A DNA stretch of 64,000 nt from assembly GCA_946405435.1 (NCBI GenBank), contig CAMJHF010000002.1, forward strand, positions 124,001 through 188,000, in the 5' to 3' direction. Within the stretch, counting starts at the first letter, position 1. Each line of letters begins with the position of its first letter. The translations under genes and the position numbers were made by a program. Below the pieces are notes generated by a model. It saw only the letters and a list, made by a program, of their open reading frames with translations. It was not told where the DNA came from and searched no databases. This DNA is from an uncultured Bacteroidales bacterium (GTDB taxonomy: Bacteria; Bacteroidota; Bacteroidia; Bacteroidales; UBA932). This document shows positions 55,317-64,000 of this stretch, piece after piece.

Positions 55317-56138
55317 ATGAAAAAGTTAGCAGTTGTACTTATCGCGATTCCCGTCCTGTTCGGATGCAAGACGGGAATGACATGGGAGAAAGTTGCCATG
55401 GACGGCCACCGGACAGGCGCAACCGCCCCCAGTGCAGACAACGTGCCCGAAGCTCTCGGCACGATTGATTCAGCCGGCGTCTACACCGCACCCAACGGAA
55501 CGGTGTTTGTCGATGGATCCACACCCAAGGTAGCCGGAATCCTTATCGGTGCGCAACCTGCCATGGCATCTGTCAAGGAGGTTATCGCATACTCCACCAG
55601 GAAGATGGAGGCTCATGCTCCGGAGTCTGAGCTCAGCAACTTCGTAGCCGACCTGCTTCGCGCCGAAACCGAAAAACTCGTAAAGCGCAAAGTCGACGTG
55701 GCGGTAAGCAACTTCGGCGGTATCCGGGTGGATATGCCGGAGGGAGACGTACTTCTGGACGACATTCGTTCGATGTTCCCCTTCAACAACAAAATCTGCT
55801 ATGTGGAACTGCCGGGCAAGGACCTGGTCGCACTTATGGAGCAGATTGCGCAGTTCGGCCCGCAGTGCGTGAGCGGAGTCAAGATGGTCATCTCCGACAA
55901 AAAGCTGGAGAGCCTCGAAGTTGGCGGCAAGCCCGTCGATCCCAAGAAGAAGTACGGCGTAGCCACCGTCGACTTCCTGCTTGACGGAGGCGACAACATC
56001 AGCGTAGCCCGCGGAGCCACCAAACTCATTATTACCGAAGTCATAATAGGCAGGGCCATCGAGCAGTATATACGCAATCTTACCGCTGAGGGCAAAGCTA
56101 TTGAATACCAGACCGACGGGAGGGTCGTAGTAAAGTGA
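55317..56138 (+). CDS. Lipoprotein with 5'-nucleotidase C-terminal domain
   Basis: 273 residues, lipobox LFGC with Cys-17. From about residue 90 it is the substrate-binding C-terminal domain of 5'-nucleotidases: ESELSNFVADLLRAE (usual start), AVSNFGGIRVDMPEG (substrate-binding loop), MFPFNNKICYVELPGKDLVALM and YGVATVDFLLDGGDN. The metal-dependent catalytic domain is absent here and is coded by the next gene, so the two are likely to work together. Confidence 0.88.
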   Translation: MKKLAVVLIAIPVLFGCKTGMTWEKVAMDGHRTGATAPSADNVPEALGTIDSAGVYTAPNGTVFVDGSTPKVAGILIGAQPAMASVKEVIAYSTRKMEAHAPESELSNFVADLLRAETEKLVKRKVDVAVSNFGGIRVDMPEGDVLLDDIRSMFPFNNKICYVELPGKDLVALMEQIAQFGPQCVSGVKMVISDKKLESLEVGGKPVDPKKKYGVATVDFLLDGGDNISVARGATKLIITEVIIGRAIEQYIRNLTAEGKAIEYQTDGRVVVK

Positions 56139-56947
56139 TGAAAAAGATATTTGCAATACTGGCGGCGGCTGCCGCCCTGTGTGCCTGCGGGCCCAAGCTC
56201 GTCATTCTGCACACCAACGATACCCATTCCCATCTCGATCCCGACCGTGAGGGTCGCGGAGGCATTCTGGAGCGTGCCGCATTCGTGGATTCCGTGCGCA
56301 ATGCCGAAGGCGCCGACAAGGTTCTGCTGCTGCATGCCGGCGACTTCAATCAGGGCACGTCCTATTATACCGAGCTGCACGGAGCCCTCGAAGTCGAAAT
56401 GGTCAACGCCATGGGCTATGACGCCATCACCCTGGGCAACCATGAGTTTGACGACGGCATCGAGAGCCTTACCGAGCGCGCCAAACTCATCAAGTGTCCC
56501 ATTGTCTGCGCCAACCTGGACCTTAGTTCATTCGAACTAGGGCAGTATGTAAAGCCTTGGTGCATAGTGAACAAGGGCGGCAAGAAAATCGGAATAATCG
56601 GACTCGAGGCCAACATCAGCACCTGCGTGAGCAAGGTGGTGTCTTCCCGTATTCCCCAGCTCGACGCCATTGCCGAGACCAACAAGTGGGCAAAGCACCT
56701 CCGCGAGAACGAGAAGTGCGATATGGTCATCCTGCTGTCCCATTTCGGATATGTAGGCGAACCTGCCGGAACCCCCGACGACCAGACCAACATGGCGGGA
56801 ATGCGGGGAATAGACCTGGTGGTGTCCGGACACTCCCACACATTCGTGGACGATTTCATCTATGTAAACGACCTTGACGGCAAGCCGGTACCCATCATCA
56901 CCGATGGCTGCTGGGGCCTTGACATGGGTATGATTAAAATGTATTGA
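56138..56947 (+). CDS. Lipoprotein metallophosphatase, 5'-nucleotidase N-terminal domain
   Basis: 269 residues with lipobox LCAC (Cys-17). Calcineurin-like metallophosphatase domain with VILHTNDTHSHLDPD, HAGDFNQGTSYY, ITLGNHEFDDG and VVSGHSHTFVDD supplying the metal ligands. It lacks the C-terminal substrate domain, which the preceding gene provides, so the usual single chain is split and the gene order is reversed. ATG 56138 shares a base with the upstream stop; a GTG at 56135 would add one residue. Confidence 0.9.
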   Translation: MKKIFAILAAAAALCACGPKLVILHTNDTHSHLDPDREGRGGILERAAFVDSVRNAEGADKVLLLHAGDFNQGTSYYTELHGALEVEMVNAMGYDAITLGNHEFDDGIESLTERAKLIKCPIVCANLDLSSFELGQYVKPWCIVNKGGKKIGIIGLEANISTCVSKVVSSRIPQLDAIAETNKWAKHLRENEKCDMVILLSHFGYVGEPAGTPDDQTNMAGMRGIDLVVSGHSHTFVDDFIYVNDLDGKPVPIITDGCWGLDMGMIKMY

Positions 56948-56948
56948 T

Positions 56949-57836
56949 ATGATTCAGTCGATGACCGGTTACGGCAGGGCGGAAGCCTTGCTTGAAGGAG
57001 GAAAGCTGACGGTGGAGATCCGCTCCGTCAACGGGAAGAACGCAGAAATAAGTCTTAAGACATCATTGATCCCCAAAGACAAGGAGATGCCTCTCCGCAA
57101 ACGGCTTTCCGAGCGTTTGCAGCGCGGTACGATAGATGTATTTCTGACATGGGAACCGAACGCCGCTTCTTCCGCCAAGACAATTAACCGGCCTCTCGCA
57201 CTCGAATATTACAAGCAGATCAGTGAACTGGCCGGGGAGCTGGGGGCTGTGAACCTCCAGCTCCACGAGCCGAACTATTTGATGGCAACCCTTCTCCGTA
57301 TGCCCGATGTGGTGGAAACGGTGCGCAGGGACGTCATCACCGATGACAACTGGCCTTTGGTGGACAGGGCGATAGAAGAGGCCCTGGATTCCATCTGCGC
57401 ATACCGCGCAAAGGAAGGCGAGGCGCTGTACCGCGACGTCACTTCGCGCGTACGCATCATACAGGCACTGGAAGACGAAGTCGAGGGCTATGAGGCAGAA
57501 AGGATTCTGGCTGTGCGAGCCAAACTGGAGAAGGCCCTTGAGGAACTGGGCCAGAAATGCGACCCCGAACGCTTTGAGCAGGAGATGGTTTTTTATCTCG
57601 AGAAACTGGATATCAACGAGGAGAAAGTCCGCCTTCGCCAGCATTGCGCATACTTTTTGGATACAATAGATTCCGAGCCCTATCCTGGCAAGAAACTTGG
57701 TTTTATCATTCAGGAGATGGGACGTGAAATCAACACCACCGGCTCCAAGGCCAATCATTCAGGCATACAGAAGGCCGTGGTGAAAATGAAAGACGAATTG
57801 GAAAAAATACGGGAGCAATCCCTTAATATACTATGA
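56949..57836 (+). CDS. YicC/YloC-family endoribonuclease
   Basis: 295 residues, starting MIQSMTGYGRAE, the nearly invariant opening of the family, with the EIRSVNGKNAEISLKT motif and the C-terminal KLGFIIQEMGREINTTGSKAN. Recent work shows YicC/YloC to be an RNA-cleaving enzyme. In many Bacteroidetes it precedes gmk; here it overlaps a TonB receptor gene instead (ATGA). Confidence 0.93.
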   Translation: MIQSMTGYGRAEALLEGGKLTVEIRSVNGKNAEISLKTSLIPKDKEMPLRKRLSERLQRGTIDVFLTWEPNAASSAKTINRPLALEYYKQISELAGELGAVNLQLHEPNYLMATLLRMPDVVETVRRDVITDDNWPLVDRAIEEALDSICAYRAKEGEALYRDVTSRVRIIQALEDEVEGYEAERILAVRAKLEKALEELGQKCDPERFEQEMVFYLEKLDINEEKVRLRQHCAYFLDTIDSEPYPGKKLGFIIQEMGREINTTGSKANHSGIQKAVVKMKDELEKIREQSLNIL

Positions 57837-59890
57837 GATTTCTGAAGCTTTGGATGCCGGCTCTTCTAGCCCTGCCGTCTCTTTTCGCCCATGCCCAGAT
57901 GCCCGATACTACAGGAATCTACGGCGAACGAAAAGATACGCTTGAGGCATCGGTCTTCTCTGCTTCCGGAAACGGGAATTTCCTTTCCAAAGGCAAGGAG
58001 ATACGAACCGAAGTTATAACTGCCGCAGGTCTGTGCAAGATGGCCTGTTGCAACCTTGCGGAAAGCTTCGAGAACTCGGCCAGCGTGACTGTCGGCTACA
58101 GTGATGCCGTGACCGGAGCCCGCCAGATACGGCTGCTCGGACAGAGCGGCATTTATGTCCAGATGCTGGACGAAAATCGTCCTGTGATGCGCGGGCTGGC
58201 CGCTCCGTGGGGTCTGAGCTATGTGCCTTCGCAGTGGCTGGAGAGCATCCAGGTCGCCAAAGGCGTGACTTCCGTCATCAACGGAGTCGAGTCCATGACC
58301 GGCCAGATCAATATGGAGCATCGCAAGCCCACCGACGAAATCCCGCTGTACGTGCAGGCTTCCGTGATGAGCGACACCAAGGCGGACCTGAACGTAGCAA
58401 GCGCCCTGCAGCTCGACGAAATTGGCAAGTGGAGCACGATAATCCTTGCCCACGGTAGCGGCAATTTCGTGGGGATGGACCATAACCACGATACTTTCGT
58501 TGACGATCCTCTCGGCGGCATGTTCGCGCTTAGCAACCGCTGGCTCTATTATGACCCCAGCGGACTGCAGGTCCGCTTCGGGATCCGTGCTATCCATGAC
58601 GGCAAGAACGGCGGCCAGCAGCTGGTCGGTTCCTCTCCATGGCAGGCCAATATATACAACAACAGTCTTGACGGATATGTAAAGGTGGGAGTTCCCCTCA
58701 ACGAAGACAACAGCCGTAACGTGGCCGTAGTCGCCGACTTCAATTATGTTGATCTGAACGCCGGCTTCGGTAAAAACCCATATAATGCCGACCAGCGCTC
58801 GGCCTTCGTCAATCTTCTGTATCAGGACCAGCATCTTGAGTCGCATCATTTTACCCTCGGCCTGAGCAACACTTTCGACGCATACCGCGAAAACCTGTCA
58901 TGGCATGTCAAGCCACTCGACCGCATTGACAATTTCAAGGGGGTATCCATGCTCAACGACCTCGGGGCTTTTGCCGAATATACTTTCCATGCGGCGGAGA
59001 AGTTCTCGGCAATTACGAGTCTCAGGGCGGACTGGTACAATGGCGCCGGGCTGCGTTTCTCGCCCCGGATTACCCTCAAGTGGGCTCCGGTGGACCAGCT
59101 TGTGCTGCGCGCCAACGGAGGAAGGGGACTTCGTTACAGCACGCCCTTGATAGACAATATCGGTGTCCTGTCCACAACCAAAGTCCTCGACGGCGAGATC
59201 TTGTCGCATCCCCTTGAAGATGCCTGGACTTTCGGCGGCAATGTCACCTGGTATCTGCCGTTCGACAGCTCGGAGAAGACTTACATAAGCCTGGATTATT
59301 TCGGGACGCGCTTTGTGGAACAGATGCTCGTCGATTACACGGCGACCAACGTGTATTTTTATCCTCTGACATCCCTTGCCGGCGGCCGTTCACGGACGGA
59401 CAACATCCAGGTTGACTTCGGCACGGAACCCTTCAGGGGATTCACCGTGACGCTTACCGGCCGCTACACCGACGCCCGCCAGCCTCTCGTGCATCAGGGC
59501 AGCGACATCAAGCCTATGACAGACCGCTACAAGGCCGTGCTCAACCTCCAGTACGCCACGAGGCTCAACAAGTGGATTTTCGATTTTACCGCATCCCTCA
59601 ACGGGCCCTGCCATGTGTGGGATTTCATGCGCTCCGTCGACGAAATGTACGCAGATGGATGGACCAAGCCTTATCCTCTTATATACGCCCAGGTTACGAA
59701 GCGTTTCAAGGGTTTCGACATTTACCTGGGAGGGGAGAACCTGGCCAATTTCACCCAGCATAATCCAATAATCGGCGCTGACGATCCGTACGGCCTCGGC
59801 TTTGATGCCAGCTGCGTATGGGGACCTTTGATGGGCGCCCGTGTTTATGCCGGGGTCAGAATGACAATATGGAAAACGGAAAAGATATGA
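57833..59890 (+). CDS. TonB-dependent receptor of a metal-linked locus
   Basis: 685 residues with signal peptide (WMPALLALPSLFAHAQ). Plug domain from about residue 40 with LCKMACCNLAESFENSASV (a Cys-bearing segment typical of one Bacteroidetes receptor group) and IYVQMLDENRPVMRGL, then GVTSVINGVESMTGQINME, the usual plug end; a 22-strand barrel follows to RVYAGVRMTIWKTEKI. No N-terminal carboxypeptidase-like extension, so it is shorter than SusC. Its stop overlaps the HMA peptide gene (ATGA), hence a metal, possibly copper, is the likely cargo. Confidence 0.88.
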   Translation: MRFLKLWMPALLALPSLFAHAQMPDTTGIYGERKDTLEASVFSASGNGNFLSKGKEIRTEVITAAGLCKMACCNLAESFENSASVTVGYSDAVTGARQIRLLGQSGIYVQMLDENRPVMRGLAAPWGLSYVPSQWLESIQVAKGVTSVINGVESMTGQINMEHRKPTDEIPLYVQASVMSDTKADLNVASALQLDEIGKWSTIILAHGSGNFVGMDHNHDTFVDDPLGGMFALSNRWLYYDPSGLQVRFGIRAIHDGKNGGQQLVGSSPWQANIYNNSLDGYVKVGVPLNEDNSRNVAVVADFNYVDLNAGFGKNPYNADQRSAFVNLLYQDQHLESHHFTLGLSNTFDAYRENLSWHVKPLDRIDNFKGVSMLNDLGAFAEYTFHAAEKFSAITSLRADWYNGAGLRFSPRITLKWAPVDQLVLRANGGRGLRYSTPLIDNIGVLSTTKVLDGEILSHPLEDAWTFGGNVTWYLPFDSSEKTYISLDYFGTRFVEQMLVDYTATNVYFYPLTSLAGGRSRTDNIQVDFGTEPFRGFTVTLTGRYTDARQPLVHQGSDIKPMTDRYKAVLNLQYATRLNKWIFDFTASLNGPCHVWDFMRSVDEMYADGWTKPYPLIYAQVTKRFKGFDIYLGGENLANFTQHNPIIGADDPYGLGFDASCVWGPLMGARVYAGVRMTIWKTEKI

Positions 59891-60144
59891 AACACGTATT
59901 AATTGTTTTGATTACTCTTGTGCAGGTGGTATTCGCCAGCACTATTCATTGCGACAAATGCGGAACGAAAGTTCAGGAAAATATCGGCTTTGAGAAGGGA
60001 GTCAAGGATCTCACGGTTGATGTGCCCAGCAAGACAATAACCGTGGTTTTCAACCCGGCCAAAACCGATACCTTAAAACTCAAGAAAGCCATCAACAAAC
60101 TTGGCTACGAAGCTGAAGTTATTGATTACAAGGTCATTAAATAA
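59887..60144 (+). CDS. Exported heavy-metal-associated (HMA) domain peptide
   Basis: 85 residues. A signal peptide (HVLIVLITLVQVVFAS) is followed by an HMA fold with the metal-binding pair in STIHCDKCGTKV (CxxC), then GVKDLTVDVPSKTITVVFNP and KKAINKLGYEAEVI, the usual beta-alpha-beta pattern. It probably binds Cu(I) or a similar ion in the periplasm. The ATG at 59887 lies in the stop of the TonB receptor. glnS starts one base after it. Confidence 0.88.
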   Translation: MKHVLIVLITLVQVVFASTIHCDKCGTKVQENIGFEKGVKDLTVDVPSKTITVVFNPAKTDTLKLKKAINKLGYEAEVIDYKVIK

Positions 60145-60145
60145 T

Positions 60146-61798
60146 ATGGAAGAAGAACGCAAACTGAATTTTCTTGAGGAAATCATCGAGAATGACCTCA
60201 AGACCGGAAAGGTGGACAGCATCCTGACACGTTTTCCTCCCGAGCCCAATGGTTACCTCCATCTTGGACATGCCAAGAGTCTGTGCATCAATTTCGGGCT
60301 TGCCCAGAAATATGGCGGCAAGACGAATCTGCGTTATGATGACACGAATCCCACCAAAGAAGACACCGAGTATGTCGATTCCATCAAGGAAGACATAAAG
60401 TGGCTTGGCTTCCAGTGGGATAAGGAACTTTATGCTTCCGATTATTTCGACCAGCTCTACGAGTGGGCGGAACAGTTGATTGAAAGGGGACTTGCCTATG
60501 TTGACGACCAGACCCAGGAAGAGATCTCCAAGGGCCGCGGCACGGTTGAAACTCCCGGTACCCCCAGTCCCTGGCGCGACCGCAGCGTGGAAGAGAACCT
60601 GCGTCTGTTCCGCGAGATGCGCGACGGCGTCTACCCCGACGGGGCCAAGGTCCTGAGGGCCAAGATAGACATGGCGCATCCCAACATGTTTTTCCGCGAT
60701 CCTCTGCTCTACCGCATCAAGCATGCACACCATCACCGCACGGGAGACAAGTGGTGCATATATCCTATGTACGACTTCACCCACGGTCAGTGTGACTCTA
60801 TCGAGCATATAACCCACTCCATCTGCACCCTTGAGTTCGATGTCCACAGGCCGCTGTACGACTGGTTCATCCAGACGCTCGGCATCTATCCCAGCCACCA
60901 GTATGAGTTCGCTCGCCTGAACCTGACCTACACCCTCATGAGCAAGCGCAAGCTTCTCGAGTTGGTCCAGAAAGGACTTGTCGCCGGTTGGGATGACCCC
61001 CGCATGCCTACGCTGTGCGGAGTGAGGCGCCGTGGCTACACTCCTGAGGGACTCAAGCTTTTCTGCGACAAGATAGGCGTGAGCAAACGTGACCAGCTTA
61101 TTGATATCCAGCTCCTTGAATGGTGCGTCCGCCAGGACCTCAACGCCCGTTCCAACCGTTACATGGTAGTGCAGGACCCTGTCAAGGTCACTCTTGTGAA
61201 CTATCCGGAAGGCCAGGTGGAATGGTTCGACTGTCCTCTCAATCCTGCTGAGCCCGAGGGTGCCACCCGCAAGGTTCCATTCAGCCGCGAGCTCTATATC
61301 GAGCGCGCCGATTTCATGGAAGACGCCCCCAAGAAGTTCTTCCGCCTGCGTCCGGGCGGCGAGGTGCGTCTCAAATACACCTACATCATAAAGTGCGAGG
61401 AGGTGGTGAAGGACGAGACCGGCAAGATAGTCGAGCTCCGCTGCACATACGATCCTTCCACAAGACCCGGAACAGGGGAGTGGCGTTCCGTCAAGGGAAC
61501 TATACACTGGGTGAGCACCGCCCACGCCAAGGATATCGAAGTGCGCAATTACGACCGTCTCTTCACCCTCGCCGACATGAGCCAGGTCCCTGAAGACAAG
61601 GACTATAAGGATTTCCTGAATCCCGATTCGCTGATCGTCACAAGGGCGATTGCCGAGCCCGCTTTGCTGGATGATGCTTCCGGAATAGCCGTCCAGTTTG
61701 AACGTACGGGTTATTATATCAAGGATGCTGACAGCACTGCCGAGAATCCTGTATTCAACCGCACCGCCACCTTGAAGGATTCCTACAAGCCCGAATAA
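60146..61798 (+). CDS. glnS: Glutaminyl-tRNA synthetase
   Basis: 550 residues, class I synthetase with direct glutaminylation. HIGH-type motif FPPEPNGYLHLGHAKS, the signature THGQCDSIEHITHSICTLEF, the KMSKS-type loop TLMSKRKLLELV, and the C-terminal beta-barrel anticodon domain. Start ATG 60146 gives MEEERKLNFLEEII. The stop overlaps the next ATG by one base (TAATG). Confidence 0.96.
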   Translation: MEEERKLNFLEEIIENDLKTGKVDSILTRFPPEPNGYLHLGHAKSLCINFGLAQKYGGKTNLRYDDTNPTKEDTEYVDSIKEDIKWLGFQWDKELYASDYFDQLYEWAEQLIERGLAYVDDQTQEEISKGRGTVETPGTPSPWRDRSVEENLRLFREMRDGVYPDGAKVLRAKIDMAHPNMFFRDPLLYRIKHAHHHRTGDKWCIYPMYDFTHGQCDSIEHITHSICTLEFDVHRPLYDWFIQTLGIYPSHQYEFARLNLTYTLMSKRKLLELVQKGLVAGWDDPRMPTLCGVRRRGYTPEGLKLFCDKIGVSKRDQLIDIQLLEWCVRQDLNARSNRYMVVQDPVKVTLVNYPEGQVEWFDCPLNPAEPEGATRKVPFSRELYIERADFMEDAPKKFFRLRPGGEVRLKYTYIIKCEEVVKDETGKIVELRCTYDPSTRPGTGEWRSVKGTIHWVSTAHAKDIEVRNYDRLFTLADMSQVPEDKDYKDFLNPDSLIVTRAIAEPALLDDASGIAVQFERTGYYIKDADSTAENPVFNRTATLKDSYKPE

Positions 61799-63264
61799 TG
61801 AACGATTTCGTCTTCTCCCTCATGCTTCTGGGCGCCCTGTCTTCCGGGGGGCAGCTTCCGTTCTGGGCGGTCTCGAACCAGAATGGAATCATGCCCGGGA
61901 CAAACGGCGTCCTGGGCCTTCTGAGGGCGGAGAAGCCTTTCGATGAGAGTAAGACTTTCCAATGGCAGGCGGGAGCATCGCTGGCCGCTTCAGTCCCATT
62001 CTCGCCCTCGCTTCCTGGCTTGGACGCCGAGGCTCCGAGGCTGATGGTGGATGAACTCTATGCAGGGGTGCGCTGGAAAGTGCTTCGGGCCGACCTTGGC
62101 ATGATGCACCGCGAAAAGGAGTTTGCCGGCGCAGACCCGTCGCTCGGCTCCCTGTCCGTGACCGAAGGCCATATCATAGAGAGCAACAACGCCCGCACTA
62201 TGCCGGGCTATAAGCTCGTGCTTGAGCCATGGGCCATTCCTTTCACTGGCGGGCACGTGCTTGTCCAGGGCCTGTGGGGAGACTACAAGACCCTGGACGA
62301 CCGCTATGTTGACGGAGCGCTGGTCCATCGCCTGCAGGGCTATCTTACCGTAGATACCCGCAGACACTTCTATATCCAGGCCGGCCTTGACCATTACGCC
62401 CTTTGGGGCGGCACGCACCCGGTTAACGAAGCGATGCCCGTGACATTTGACAATTACTTCAGGGTAGCTACGGGACGCAGCGCCTCTTCTTCCGGAACCG
62501 TGGGCGACCAGATGAACGTCATCGGAGACCATGGCGGAGCGGAACGTTTGCGCATGGGCTGGCGCGAGAAGGCATGGGATCTTACCTTCCAGTGGGAAAA
62601 ACCCTATAGCGACAAGTCCGGGATGCGTTTCAACAATATCCCCGACGGAGTTTACACCCTGCACTGGGGCCTGAAAGACAAGGACCATTGGATTTCCGAT
62701 GCCCTTGTAGAGTTCCACTACACAATGTGGCAGTCGGGAACGATCCATGCCAAAGAGACCGACGAAAACGGCAAGCAGATAGACTGGCACAGCAACAAGA
62801 CCCTGAACATATTCGGCGGAGACAACTACTTCACCAACGGTTATTATAAGTCCGGCTGGACACATTTCGGCCGCAGCATATGCGGCCCGCTGTTCCTTAC
62901 CGGAGAGTCTTCGGGAGTGAGCAAGATTGTGAACAACCGTTACAGAGCCATGCATCTGGGCCTTTCCGGCAAGCTCTTCCGCTTTGCCCCTTACCGTATA
63001 ATGCTGACGCTCAGCGATAATTACGGCACTTATAGCTCACCTTTCATCAGCCCCTCCACATGGGAGAGCGGCTGGAACTGGTGGGAGAAGAACACGGTGG
63101 ACAAAGGCCTGAAGCAGTTCTCCGCGGCTTTTACCGGTTACGTGCCGTTCAAGCTCTCCGGCCGGCATTGTCTGGACGTAGTTTATGGTCTGTATGCAGA
63201 TGCCGGAGAGCTGCTTGAGAGCCAGTTCGGCGCTACTGCCGGAGTACGCTATTCATTCAAATAG
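61798..63264 (+). CDS. Capsule assembly Wzi-like outer-membrane protein
   Basis: 488 residues. The N-terminus (LPFWAVSNQNGIMPGTNGVLG) matches the Bacteroidetes Wzi-like family, which has N-terminal PFW-x-N/S-x-x-G. The rest is a beta-barrel pattern with many aromatic and glycine residues (WREKAWDLTFQWEKPYSD, HFGRSICGPLFLTGESSG) and ends at a barrel-type strand ATAGVRYSFK. Wzi ties capsule to the cell surface. The signal peptide is short and not clear; with MNDFVFSLMLLGALSSGG as leader it may be cut near SSGGQ. It is 16 kb away from the export genes. Confidence 0.75.
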   Translation: MNDFVFSLMLLGALSSGGQLPFWAVSNQNGIMPGTNGVLGLLRAEKPFDESKTFQWQAGASLAASVPFSPSLPGLDAEAPRLMVDELYAGVRWKVLRADLGMMHREKEFAGADPSLGSLSVTEGHIIESNNARTMPGYKLVLEPWAIPFTGGHVLVQGLWGDYKTLDDRYVDGALVHRLQGYLTVDTRRHFYIQAGLDHYALWGGTHPVNEAMPVTFDNYFRVATGRSASSSGTVGDQMNVIGDHGGAERLRMGWREKAWDLTFQWEKPYSDKSGMRFNNIPDGVYTLHWGLKDKDHWISDALVEFHYTMWQSGTIHAKETDENGKQIDWHSNKTLNIFGGDNYFTNGYYKSGWTHFGRSICGPLFLTGESSGVSKIVNNRYRAMHLGLSGKLFRFAPYRIMLTLSDNYGTYSSPFISPSTWESGWNWWEKNTVDKGLKQFSAAFTGYVPFKLSGRHCLDVVYGLYADAGELLESQFGATAGVRYSFK

Positions 63265-63272
63265 AGATTATT

Positions 63273-64000
63273 ATGGAATTGAGTCACAGAGCGGCCATGA
63301 TGCCGAGTTCGCCCATCCGCAAGCTTGCGCCCTATGCAGAGGCTGCAAAGCGCAACGGTGTACATGTTTATCACCTGAATATAGGGCAGCCTGACATCAA
63401 GACTCCTCAATGCGCCCTTGATGCGCTTCACAATATTGACAGGAAAATTCTGGAATACAGTCCTTCCGACGGTTTTCTTTCGCTCCGCACCAAGATGGTG
63501 AGTTATTATGCCCGCTATGGTATTTACCTGAGCCCGGACGAGATCATCATCACCGCCGGCGGTTCCGAAGCCGTTCTGTTCGCCTTCCTTTCCTGTCTGG
63601 ACCCCGGGGATGAGATAATCATTACCGACCCGTTCTATGCCAATTACATGGCTTTTGCAATATCTGCAGGAGCCGTAATCAAGTCGGTCAAGACCAGCAT
63701 CGAAGACGGTTTCCGCCTGCCTTCGATCGAGGCTTTCGAGCAGCAGATTACCCCCAGGACCAAGGCCATCCTCATCTGCAATCCCAACAACCCTACGGGC
63801 TACCTGTACACCCGTTCCGAAATGAATCAGCTGAGGGACATAGTAAAGAAGCACAACCTGTTCCTTTTCAGCGACGAGGTCTACCGTGAATTCGTATACA
63901 CCGGCATGCCCTACATCAGCGCATTCCATCTGGAGGGGATTGAAGAAAACGTGGTATTGATTGACTCTGTATCCAAGCGCTATTCCGAGTGCGGCACCAG
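63273..64000 (+). CDS. PLP-dependent aminotransferase, class I (3' end outside window)
   Basis: The frame runs off the right edge after 242 codons. MELSHRAAMMPSSPIRKL, YHLNIGQPDIKTP, YSPSDGFLSLRTKM, ITAGGSEAVLFAFLS, ICNPNNPTGYLY, SDEVYREFVY and the PLP lysine region IDSVSKRYSECG are typical of fold-type I aspartate/aromatic aminotransferases. It starts eight bases after the Wzi-like gene. The exact substrate cannot be set without the C-terminus. Confidence 0.9.
   Translation, partial: MELSHRAAMMPSSPIRKLAPYAEAAKRNGVHVYHLNIGQPDIKTPQCALDALHNIDRKILEYSPSDGFLSLRTKMVSYYARYGIYLSPDEIIITAGGSEAVLFAFLSCLDPGDEIIITDPFYANYMAFAISAGAVIKSVKTSIEDGFRLPSIEAFEQQITPRTKAILICNPNNPTGYLYTRSEMNQLRDIVKKHNLFLFSDEVYREFVYTGMPYISAFHLEGIEENVVLIDSVSKRYSECGT

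Noticed and set aside
55317..56947. Idea that the 5'-nucleotidase halves come from a sequencing frameshift
   Set aside because: Domain order is reversed and each half has its own lipoprotein signal.
60137..61525. 462-codon minus-strand frame opposite glnS
   Set aside because: Shadow frame in a strongly conserved synthetase gene.

Overview
This window looks like chromosomal DNA of a Bacteroidetes bacterium, most likely order Bacteroidales. I base this on: promoters of the Bacteroidetes type (an 8-base TAnnTTTG box in front of almost every transcription unit, with little use of Shine-Dalgarno sites); families typical of the phylum (DUF5606, YbbR-coaE pair, tgt-lptG pair, UpxY-type NusG paralogue, THUMP-like methyltransferase, DPP-IV and M64 peptidases, patatin/beta-barrel fusion, Wzi-like capsule protein, glpABC); and moderately high G+C (judged by eye, mid-50s percent). 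The genus cannot be fixed from the sequence. I see no insertion sequence, prophage, CRISPR array, tRNA or rRNA. The DNA is compact: many genes overlap by 1-70 bases, and six of seven convergent gene pairs overlap tail to tail.

Layout. 1-3.1 kb: YbbR-domain protein (cut by the left edge), coaE, DUF5606 protein, rimO. 3.1-6.9 kb, minus strand: rnpB (RNase P RNA) followed by glpA-glpB-glpC for anaerobic glycerol-3-phosphate oxidation, with an unusually small GlpB. 6.9-12.6 kb: a LysR-type DNA-binding domain without an effector domain, then an outer-membrane barrel gene fused into a potABCD polyamine transporter operon, ending in a strong two-way terminator. 12.7-14.9 kb, minus: tgt-lptG. 15-18 kb: nucleoside permease, dut, murF. 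18-19.6 kb, minus: PAP2 phosphatase, obgE. 19.7-25.3 kb: a small membrane protein with a repeated Cys/Tyr decapeptide, coupled to a radical SAM/SPASM enzyme (probable peptide-modification system), then an unknown secreted protein coupled to a REC-REC-pyruvate/phosphate-dikinase-like fusion. 25.3-27.7 kb, minus: CNNM/CBS protein and recA. 27.8-33.9 kb: rlmN, patatin-barrel fusion, recX, rnhA, pdxA, PAP2 protein. 33.9-35.1 kb, minus: M64 peptidase. 35.2-45.2 kb: glutamine synthetase, then an exopolysaccharide block (Wza-like, Wzc-like, FlaA1/CapD-like, NusG-like, rfbD, rfbA, rfbB) with no glycosyltransferase. 45.2-46.4 kb, minus: ROK regulator. 46.5-51.2 kb: HAMP sensor-like protein, TrkH, SF1 helicase, methyltransferase. 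51.2-53.0 kb, minus: DPP-IV-like peptidase. 53.1-64 kb: NatAB-like ABC exporter, a two-gene permuted 5'-nucleotidase, YicC RNase, TonB receptor plus HMA peptide, glnS, Wzi-like protein and an aminotransferase cut by the right edge.

The two observations I rate highest are (1) the radical SAM/SPASM plus repeat-bearing membrane protein pair at 19.7-21.3 kb, and (2) the geometry of divergent promoters: in six of seven divergent junctions the two back-to-back TAnnTTTG boxes are separated by exactly 13 bases (four cases) or 23 bases (two cases), one helical turn apart. Many of these boxes also lie so close to the start codon that the transcripts must be leaderless or nearly so.
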